From Paraglomus occultum (taxonomy: Eukaryota > Glomeromycota > Glomeromycetes > Paraglomerales > Paraglomeraceae): a DNA stretch of 29,309 nt. Both the position numbers and the translations under genes were made by a program. The notes below the pieces were generated by a model, which was given only the letters and a program-made list of their open reading frames with translations, was not told the origin of the DNA and did not search any database. Of the stretch, positions 16,547 to 24,238 are shown one piece after another. Every line of letters starts with the position of its first letter. The first letter of the stretch is position 1. The stretch is taken from the NCBI GenBank assembly GCA_910592205.1, contig CAJVPJ010000309.1, forward strand, positions 1 through 29,309, read 5' to 3'.

Positions 16547-18049
16547 TTAATGTCCGATTAGTATAACTAATTTCTTTTTGCTAATCTTCTCTATTTTTTG
16601 GTGAAACTCTTTTTTATTTTTTTCATCTAAGGCATTATCGGCTTCATCAAAAATAAATACTTCCTTGCTCTCGGTATCGGCAAAAAGGCGATTTAAATCA
16701 GTTCATTGTTTTTGCCCCGTCGATAAACCATTTTCGATTAAGTTTTCATGTTCGGCATAGGCTATTTTTGCCCGTCATTTTATTAAGTTTAATTCGCTTA
16801 ATTTATGATTATTATTAATAATTATTTCTCCTTGGTTAGGCTGATGTAGACCCATAATTAAACTGATTATCGTGCTTTTACCAAAACCGTTTTCTCCCAC
16901 TAAATGATTAACTTTACCCTTTTTAAACTGCAAATCCATTTTTTTCAAAATTGGCTTGTCTTTCTGGTAAGCAAAACTTACTTTTTTGAAATTTATGCTT
17001 TCAATAGGTTCGGAGACAAGAATATTTTTTTGAATGTCATCCCTTTCCGGTTGAGCGAGAAACTCATTAATTTGCTTTTGGGCGGAAAGTCCATAAGGAT
17101 AGTCCTTTAATCTCTCAATCATTTTTTTGGTTGAATCGCATAGTCCAGTTATTTTATCCACCGCTGTAAAAGTGCCTAAATCTTTAACAAAAGGTAAGAA
17201 AACAAAGCCGGTTGCTCGCACCAAAGAATAAGAGGGAATCACATAAGCCAAAGTGTAAATTCAATCCCGTTTATTAACTTTTTCATGAGTTTTATTGAGA
17301 TAAAGATGATAAGAAGCCAGCGAGGTATTAGTTAAATTTTTCTTAATAATTAAGTCGCGATTATTTACTAAAAAGTCTTCTCGTTCAGTTTCTTTTTTTA
17401 AGGCCTTTTGAAAAGGTTGGTCTTTTTTATAAACTCAATACTGAAAGAAAAAGACCACACTCAGTATCAAAAGATAATAGGCAATGCCTCATCAGATTAA
17501 GGTATGTTGATTGGTTTGTCTTCCGGCTTGATAAACAGCCACAAAAGTCATAATGGTATCTAATAAAGCATAATATATTTGGTTGGGAACGAAAATTGAT
17601 AAATAAGAAAAAGTTCGGACATTATTGGTTAAAACAGTTAAAGTTTCTTTTTTATTGTGAGAATTTTGTAAAGAAAAAAGTTTTTTGGTTAATCTTTTTT
17701 TGGCTGCTACCGCTATTTTATTAGCAAATCAATAAGCACAGTAAACGTGGGCCACCACTATCAAACAAGCAATAAAGATAACTATCAGCATTGCTGTAAT
17801 AAAGGCTGCTTGACTATTAAATTTTCATACTCCCAATAATTTGCCGAAAAATTTCCACTCGAGATTGTATTCAACCTTTCCCTCAGAAATCGCTTCCGCA
17901 ATTTTTTTAGCCACATTAGTGGAAATCACAAATGAACCTAAACAGCTTAAAGTGGTTAAAACATAAAAAAATAATTGCTCTTTTCAGCACTTTTTAGTAA
18001 TAGTGAATCAGTTTAATTTGATTGTTTTTTTATTATTTTTTCTTTCCAT
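16547..18049 (-). CDS. ABC exporter half-transporter (membrane plus ATPase domain), second of a pair
   Basis: 500 aa, ATG 18049, TAA 16547-16549; at least ten TGA-coded Trp. The N-terminal ~290 residues hold hydrophobic helices of a type I exporter. The ATPase domain starts at 'INFKKVSFAYQKDKPIL'; Walker A 'GENGFGKST', a diverged signature 'LSTGQKQ', Walker B 'VFIFDEAD' with the catalytic Glu, D-loop 'ALDEK', and switch His in 'ILIGH', after which the frame ends at once. Most homologues carry 20-40 more residues there. An AAAAGG lies only two bases before the ATG. It probably pairs with the exporter at 19441-21129. Substrate unknown; nucleoside kinase neighbours suggest a nucleotide-related cargo only by association. 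Confidence 0.88.
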
Positions 18050-18075
18050 ATCCTTTTATAATAATGTTCTTGCCG

Positions 18076-18267
18076 CTACCAATTAATTATTAACAAATAG
18101 AGAGCCAGCAGAAAATAAACTACGCTGGCCACTAAAAAAAATATCCCTATTGGTTCAGTTCGTTGTTTCTCAGTCAAAACTGTAAAATAATTAACCACTG
18201 TGAAAAAGCAAGGCAAAAATGCCGAGACCTTTAAAACCACCTTGCCAATATTATTAACTCACTTCAT
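18076..18267 (-). CDS. Small two-TM membrane protein, overlapping the TK-GK gene
   Basis: 63 aa, ATG 18267, TAG 18076-18078, TGA-coded Trp at residue 3. Two hydrophobic helices ('VVLKVSAFLPCFFTVVNYF' and 'GIFFLVASVVYFLLALYLLI') are joined by a charged loop 'TEKQRTEP'. Its start lies inside the last codons of the fused kinase gene (14-base overlap), a sign of translational coupling, and the ABC gene begins 26 bases after its stop. Placed between kinases and transporter it might be an accessory subunit of the transporter; this is inference. Resembles the 13080 peptide only in topology. Confidence 0.6.
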
Positions 18268-19426
18268 AGTTTAATTTTTCTTTAATTTTTTGGGCTGCTT
18301 CGGTTAGACCATTTTCTTTAACCGTCAAAATATAATCAAACTCGTCCACAAATTTTCCTTCTTGTTCTTCAATAATTAATCTCCGAATAATTTCTGGTTC
18401 ACTAGTGCCCCTTTTTCTCATATGTTCGACCATTTTTTCCCTACTTTCGGCTTTAAACCAGTAAGAAGTCGTATTATAACCCTTTTCTTGACAGTATTTT
18501 TTAATTTGCTGAAAACCATCCACATCCACAATAATTACTCCGTTTTTTTTTTGGGTTCCTAAAACTAGGTCTATTACTTTCCCATGAATCCCGTAATAAT
18601 TACCGTCATAGACAACATGTTCTAAAAACCGACCTTTTTTTAATTCGTCCTCAAATTCTTCCTTGCTGATAAAATAGTAGTCTTTACCATTTACTTCTCC
18701 CTCTCGTGATGGCCGAGTAGTAGTGGAAACTAATTTGACAATATTTGGGTCCTGGGCTAATAAATTTTCTATCGTAGTTTTGCCGGTGCCACTCCCGCCT
18801 GCAATAATAATTAAAGTATTTTTATTTTCCTTTGGAGCTGTTTTTTTTACTGGTTTATAATGAAAACGGCAATAGGAACCATATTTTTCACTACCACCTA
18901 CAAAATCTTCTGGCTTTTTTGGCAATCAATTTAATTTTCAACGTTGTTTAGTACTTTTTTCAGGACAGTTTTTAATATCACATTTTCCAAATAGCCTAAT
19001 CGGGTATTCAGCGGTCGCAACTAAATGAGACACAGGCAGAAAGGGTTTATCAGCAAAGCAATCCCAGGTTAAGCCAGCTACTACTATTTCTTTATTTTTA
19101 TTAGCCAAATCATTTAGGTAAGCATTAACATCTTCTCTAAAAAAATGGATTTCATCAATATATATATTTTCAACTTGGTCTTTATACTTTTCAATATCCC
19201 AAATACTATTAATTGGAATAGCCTTAATTTTATCCTTATCATGAGAAACTATTTCAACTTCACTATATCGGTCATCCAAAGTTGGTTTAAAGGCCAAACA
19301 TTTTCGATAGTTTTTATTTTGATTGTATTTAGAAATTAGTAAACCAGTTTTACCAGAAAACATATTTCCAATTATTACAGTGACTGAACCAATTTTATGA
19401 TTATTTTTCCTATTTATTTCTTCCAT
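18254..19426 (-). CDS. Fused thymidine kinase - guanylate kinase
   Basis: 390 aa in one frame; TGA-coded Trp at codons 163 and 167 bridge what look like two genes under the standard code. Residues 1-195 are type II thymidine kinase (dT to dTMP): P-loop 'GNMFSGKT' (20-27), 'YIDEIHFF', 'TWDCFADKPFLP', and the zinc lasso Cys149, Cys154, Cys186, His189 with 'VGGSEKYGSYCRFH'. After about 15 linker residues comes guanylate kinase (GMP to GDP): P-loop 'GGSGTGKT' (210-217), 'STTTRPSREGEVNGKDYYF', 'FLEHVVYDGNYYG', 'VIIVDVDG'. Both active sites look complete. AAAGGA lies 9 bases before the ATG, one of very few Shine-Dalgarno-like sites here. It starts 14 bases after ABC transporter 2. These enzymes are normally separate; the fusion is unusual. 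Confidence 0.9.
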
Positions 19427-19440
19427 ATTTTTTATTCCTT

Positions 19441-21129
19441 TTAATTTTCTTTAACTAGTCCACGAGAAGTAAACTTGTATATCTCATCCACATATTTAAT
19501 AACTTCCTTATCATGACTAATAATGATGACCGTTTTATCTTTTAATTCCTGAAAAATAACTTTCAACATTTTTTCTTTTAACTCACTACTAATATTACTC
19601 AACGACTCGTCCAAAAGATAAATATCATAATCTCGAACGAATGCTCGCATTAAACTAACCAGTTGTTTTTGACCTTCGGAGAGATTTTGTCCTTTTTCCG
19701 CAATAGTAGTTTCTCAACGCTTTGGCAATTTATCAATAAAACCTTTAATTCCTAACTTTTTAGCAATATTTTCTAGTTTTTGCTGGTGAATATTTTCCTG
19801 GTAAGGTTCGGGATAAATTATATTATCTCCCAAACTGGTATTAAAAAAAGAGGGATTATTAGGCAAATAAACAATTCTTTCCCGCAGGGCTGAATTATTA
19901 ACTTTTCCCAACTTGGTATCATCTAATTTGATAAATCCTTGCTGGGGTTGGTAAAGTTTAACAATTAATTTAAATAAAGTACTTTTTCCGACTCCGTTTG
20001 GCCCAACAATTACATATTTTTTCCCCTTTTGAAAAGTGAAAGAAAAGTTATCAAGTATTTTTTTGTTAGTTTCGGGGTAAATAAAACTGACATTTTGAAA
20101 ACTAATATCAGGATTTTTTGCTGGCAAAGTTTTTTGAGAAGTTTTGGCAGGAAAGTCAGAATTTTTTTCTAAAATAGCAAAGGCATTATTTAACTGATTG
20201 ACACTAGAACGATAAGTATCATATCCCCCAAAGGCCCACAGCATTTCAAAGAGTTTTTTTCATCGGTCAAATAGTTTGTCTAATAAAAGATATAGAGCAA
20301 TCCAAAAGCCACTATTCTCCACAAAGAAAAACAAAAGAACAACCGGCATATACTTTAGCAAAACGTAATTGGGGAGGGTGCCATAAAGTGATTTCGAAAG
20401 AGCAAGAGGAAAAAGGCTTTTAGTATCTTTAGCAAATGTTTTTTTGCTTTTTTGAATTTCAGTTTTTTCTGCTCCAGTAATTTTAATATATTCGAGATTA
20501 CTTTTTACTTCTTCAAAATGTTTGTTTTCTTTTTGAATAGTCCTATTTCTTCGTTTTCTATATCAGTAAGATAATTGATAAAGTAAGACTGCTACCACTG
20601 TAAGAAAGACGAGAGCCAGAAATATCCAAGGTATAAAAGTTCTTTGTTTCTTGTCTTTTCCGATTTGTCAGAACAGTAATATTATCGAGATTGCCGAGTA
20701 AAAACAACGATTGAAAATTTGGGCTGCCTTACTTCCGACGATAGTTGCATCGCTTTCATAATTGCTTAAAATGAACTTGGCTTTTTGAGTTTGGGAGAAA
20801 TTAGCCTTTAAATATTTTTGGGCCAATCGGGACCGCAAATGAGAACTATATAATTCCCCCAAGTATTCTCCGAAGGCAATGTGGATATAAACAATAATTC
20901 CAAAAAGTATTAATCGAATCACTATTTCTAGTCAATTACTTTTGACATAATACCAGTTGCCAGCCTTGATAATATCACCTATTCCTCCTAATATCTTAAC
21001 ATTAATAAAGGCACTTAAAAACCCAAATAAATAATGAAGAGAAGTTTGGGGAGTAAACTGGCGAAACAAATAAAACCAACTAACCTTGGTTTTGTCCTTT
21101 TTGGGTGATTTATATTGATTATTTGGCAT
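19441..21129 (-). CDS. ABC exporter half-transporter, first of a pair
   Basis: 562 aa, usual for a half-exporter; frame verified open across all TGA codons. N-terminal ~320 residues form the membrane domain ('SLHYLFGFLSAFINVKILGG' near TM1; 'GEYLGELYSSHLRSRLAQKY' resembles the conserved cytosolic coupling region). ATPase domain: 'ISFQNVSFIYPETNKKIL', Walker A 'GPNGVGKST', Q-loop region 'VYLPNNPSFFNTSLGDNI', signature 'LSEGQKQ', Walker B 'IYLLDES' with catalytic Glu, switch His in 'IIISHD'. All motifs intact. Its ATG lies inside the end of the TMPK-NUDIX gene (11-base overlap). Likely forms a heterodimer with the exporter at 16547-18049. Confidence 0.9.
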
Positions 21130-22171
21130 ATTTTTTTAATTTCTTGATTTTTTCTAAATAAAATTGGAAAGCACTATCCTCCCCACCTGTTTTTTCAGAA
21201 TTAGCAGTCATAAACTTAATGTCTAATATTTTTTCTACTTCTTTATTCTGAATTTCGCCAGAGTATTTATTTGCTTGAAAAAAATATCCTTTTCAATTCT
21301 GATTACCTTTTGGTAAGTTAGCATAAAAGACATTTTCCTCCGCAATTTTCTCCAGATTTTCCACTACTAAATTAGTTTCTTCAAATACTTCCCTTTTGGC
21401 AGCACTTTCTGGGCTTTCGTTCAACTCTATTTTGCCACCTGGAAAATTCCAGCCTCACTTTTTATCTTTTACCAACAAAAACTCCCCTTTTTCATTTTGG
21501 ATAACTACACGAACAAACTGGGGCAAAGCGGCTTCATTTTTTGGCAAATAAGTCTGCTTAATTATGCCCTGAACTTCGGCTAAAATTTCTTCTTCCTGTC
21601 TGTCGGCATTCACGATATAAATTCTTTCGGGAAAGATTTTTTTCAGTTCCAAATAATAATTTCTAATTCTATGGTGAAATTCCAGTTTTAAATTATCTCA
21701 ATTAGTATATTCACCAGTGGCTAATTTTCTTTTTTTTAGTCTTTGTTGGGCTTGTTGGGGGTCAATATCTAAAATAAAAGTAATATCAGGTAAGGGCAAG
21801 TTAATGGTTTTTCTCGCAATTTCTTGGACAACATTAACTCCTAATCCTCCTTCTAGTCCCTGATAAACAAAAGTGCTATCAATGTATCTATCAATGATTA
21901 CCACTTTATTTTTTTGGAAACTCGGTTTAATTACTTTTCCATTTAATTCGTCAAAGGCTGAAAAAATAAGGAAAATATAAGTTCAGGTGCTTGGCAAACT
22001 ATTTTTCCCCTCGGCTCGGGACTCATTAAGTAAGTGTCAGATTTTTTGTCCTAATTCAGTATCTCGTCAATTATGAGTTATTAGGTCTAATTCGCCACTT
22101 TTTTGAAGATTTTTAATGAGAGTAGTTTTGCCACTTCCGTCTATTCCTTCCAGGGTGATTAGCAATGACAT
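21119..22171 (-). CDS. Fused thymidylate kinase - NUDIX hydrolase
   Basis: 350 aa in one frame; TGA-coded Trp link the parts. Residues 1-200 are thymidylate kinase (dTMP to dTDP): P-loop '[11 protein letters not shown]' (7-17), '[12 protein letters not shown]' (94-105), LID region '[12 protein letters not shown]'. The usual 'TREPGG' is missing, leaving 'HNWRDTELGQ'. From about 215: NUDIX domain with '[20 protein letters not shown]' and box G246-x5-E252-x7-R260-E261-V-F-E264-E265-T-N-L (Gly at the penultimate position replaced by Asn). NUDIX enzymes hydrolyse nucleoside diphosphate derivatives, for example oxidised dNTPs. First gene of the seven-gene array; a 12-bp palindrome lies 35-46 bases upstream. 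Most thymidylate kinases are single-domain. Confidence 0.88.
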
Positions 22172-22374
22172 ATAAATATATTTTAGGGAAAAGAAAAAAT
22201 GACCTTTTTGGCCAAAATTGGGGCAAGGAAAAAGACTAATGGTTAGTTATTTTTTTTAGTTTTTTTGTTGTGAGAAAAGGAGAAGAGGAGCATTTTTTTA
22301 AGTAGGATTTTTTCGCAAAAACAAAACAAACTTTTTTCTTTATAAGTTACGGGATAATAATATAAAATTAAGTT
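22172..22374. promoter_or_regulatory. Divergent intergenic region with a 12-bp palindrome
   Basis: 203 bases between the kinase array (-) and an anchored-protein gene (+). It contains the perfect palindrome TTTTGGCCAAAA at 22206-22217, a T-rich patch at 22248-22270, and TATAAAA/ATAATATAAAA boxes near 22355-22365 that would suit a promoter for the + gene. No gene seen. The palindrome could be an operator for the array; no regulator gene is visible in the window. Confidence 0.35.
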
Positions 22375-23352
22375 ATGAAAGGCGAAGAAAGTAATAGAGA
22401 CAAAAAAGAGGTGGAATATGCTCGTAAAGAAATGTTGGAGGAAAACAGATACTATGGAGGAGGTAAGTTACCTTTTGATTTAACTGGCCCAGAAAAAAAT
22501 ATCGTCAAAGACTCAGTTTTAGATACTTGTAGTTCTTTGGCAAAAGTTATTTCTTTAATCGAGGAGTTGAGGAGAGCAAACAACTGAAATAATTATTTGA
22601 ATAGTTTTAGTTCGGCTGCTTCTTCTTGCTTAGCAAGTTTAAAAGAGTTTCGCAATGCTCCTCGTGAAAGCGACAAAGGAAAATGTGCTCAAGCCGCCAA
22701 GAATAACAATGATTTACTAACCAAAGCTATTAATTTAGTTCAACCGAAATATTTAGCCAAAAGTCAAGAATTAAGGAATCTGGTAATTAATAGTTTAGAA
22801 TGATGAATTTTGGACCATTCATATTTAAGAAATAACAAGCCTAAGCAATTGCGTCAAGAAGAAATTAGAGAAATTGGTGTGGGTTACTTAGCTCCAGAAC
22901 ACTTTCAAGAAATCAGAAATTTGATGATAAAAGATATTAAAGAAACAGCGACCGATTGAAAAATAGCAAAAAGTGTGGGTTGACTGGACGAAAAAACAGG
23001 AGAGGAATGGTATGTAGAATTAGTATTACAAAATATCAAAAAACCGCACCGAAGATTTAATATAAGAACTTTTACTGAACGGGAATGAGAAGAAATTAAG
23101 CAAGTAGTTAAAAATCATCAATGTAAAGAGCAGGAAGAGGAATATTTAAGACAGGGACGCTGAGGAGAGCCAGACTTACCTCCCATTCCTCCCAAAACTC
23201 CCGAAAACAGTCAAAATAAAAATAACCAAGTCCAACCGAATGGGGGAAAACTATTTAGCCAAAATACTCTTTTTCTGATAGTGGGGAGTATTGTCCTAAT
23301 AGTAATAGTCGGTATTTGAGTAATTTATCGAAAAAGAAGGAAAAATAGTTAA
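22375..23352 (+). CDS. C-terminally membrane-anchored helical protein
   Basis: 325 aa, ATG 22375, TAA 23350-23352; nine or so TGA-coded Trp break it into short pieces under the standard code. The N-terminal part is helical and charged ('MKGEESNRDKKEVEY'), without signal peptide; a middle segment is Trp-rich. Residues about 265-295 are a Pro/Asn/Gln stalk ('PDLPPIPPKTPENSQ'), then one helix ('TLFLIVGSIVLIVIVGIWVIY') and a basic tail 'RKRRKNS'. Same layout as three other proteins in the window. Its stop shares TTAA with the convergent RuvC-like gene. Function unknown. Confidence 0.75.
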
Positions 23353-23936
23353 TTATTATTTTCAACTAAAAACCCTTCTAACTTTTTTAATTGTTCTTTT
23401 TGTTTAATGCCTAATCTTTTTTTGGCTTTTAAACTAGTTATCTTTTTTTTAATATTTTTCTGTTTTTCTAAACTTCCGCCACTTCATAAGTGATAAACTA
23501 CTAAGGCATCTAATTGATGCAAACTAATTTTTTTTCGCTTATATTTTCAGCCTTTACCACGGCCCGCCTTACAAGTTAGACCTTCTATTTGTTCCTGGCC
23601 GTTGAAAAGTTTGTCTTTAAAAGGTTTGACTTGATTAACCGCAACACTGCCTAATTCCTGAATAAAATTAAAAATGTGTTTTAAAGCCACGATACTACCA
23701 ATTAATTTATACAGTCCCACGGTCCCTTGGTGTTGTCGGCCGTAAATGTAAGTAGTATTTTCGTAAATAATAACATCTGGCTCCCATTCTTTTACAAGGT
23801 CAACAATAAAGTTCAAATGTTCTTCTCATTTTTTACTTTTATATTCAGAAAATACATGGCTCGGTTTACTACTAGCCTGAAAAAAAAATATTCCAGTAGT
23901 GCCGGTTCCGGAAGGGTCAATACATAAATATTTCAT
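23349..23936 (-). CDS. RuvC-like Holliday-junction resolvase (RNase H fold)
   Basis: 195 aa, ATG 23936, TAA 23349-23351. RuvC enzymes cut four-way DNA junctions. Candidate metal ligands fall in family order and spacing: Asp7 in 'LCIDPSGTG', Glu59 in 'DVIIYENT', His140 and Asp143 in 'LHQLDALVVYHL'. His in place of the third Asp also occurs in some RuvC proteins. A Lys-rich C-terminal tail follows (about 50 residues). TGA-coded Trp at codons 37 and 130. The 'DPSG' instead of 'DPGxxxxG' suggests a divergent or phage-type branch. Last gene of the LRR transcript. Related RNase H-fold nucleases remain possible. Confidence 0.65.
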
Positions 23937-24001
23937 AATCTTTTTTTAATCTACCACAAACAAGTTAAATCTATTTAGGATAATTAAAGAGAACCAAAAA
24001 G

Positions 24002-24211
24002 TTAGGGACTCAAGACTATCCTAATTGTTAAGGTCTTTCCTAACGCAACAAGGACATAAGAACAAAGAGGACTTGTCAACAAAGCAATCAAACATTTACT
24101 TTCCAAACAAAGCATTAAAATCAGGTTTGTCATAGAAAATAAGAAGGAACGCAATAAAGCCATAAAAAAATAAAATTTAGATGCCCAAAAATAGTTTTTC
24201 AACCAAGTCAT
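24002..24211 (-). CDS. Short hydrophobic protein
   Basis: 69 aa from ATG 24211 (TTG 24232 would add seven) to TAA 24002. Hydrophobic throughout, with two probable membrane segments ('FYFFMALLRSFLFSMTNLIL' and 'ALLTSPLCSYVLVALG') and several Cys. It lies 27 bases after the LRR gene and 65 before the RuvC-like gene, on the same strand. It uses TGG and no TGA, unlike most neighbours. No family recognised; could be a chance frame in T-rich DNA. Confidence 0.3.
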   Translation of the reverse strand: MTWLKNYFWASKFYFFMALLRSFLFSMTNLILMLCLESKCLIALLTSPLCSYVLVALGKTLTIRIVLSP

Positions 24212-24238
24212 TTTGGACGCAAACAACAGCAATCAATT

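Noticed and set aside
22206-22217. Palindrome as a mobile-element end
   Set aside because: No partner copy, no target duplication and no transposase nearby.
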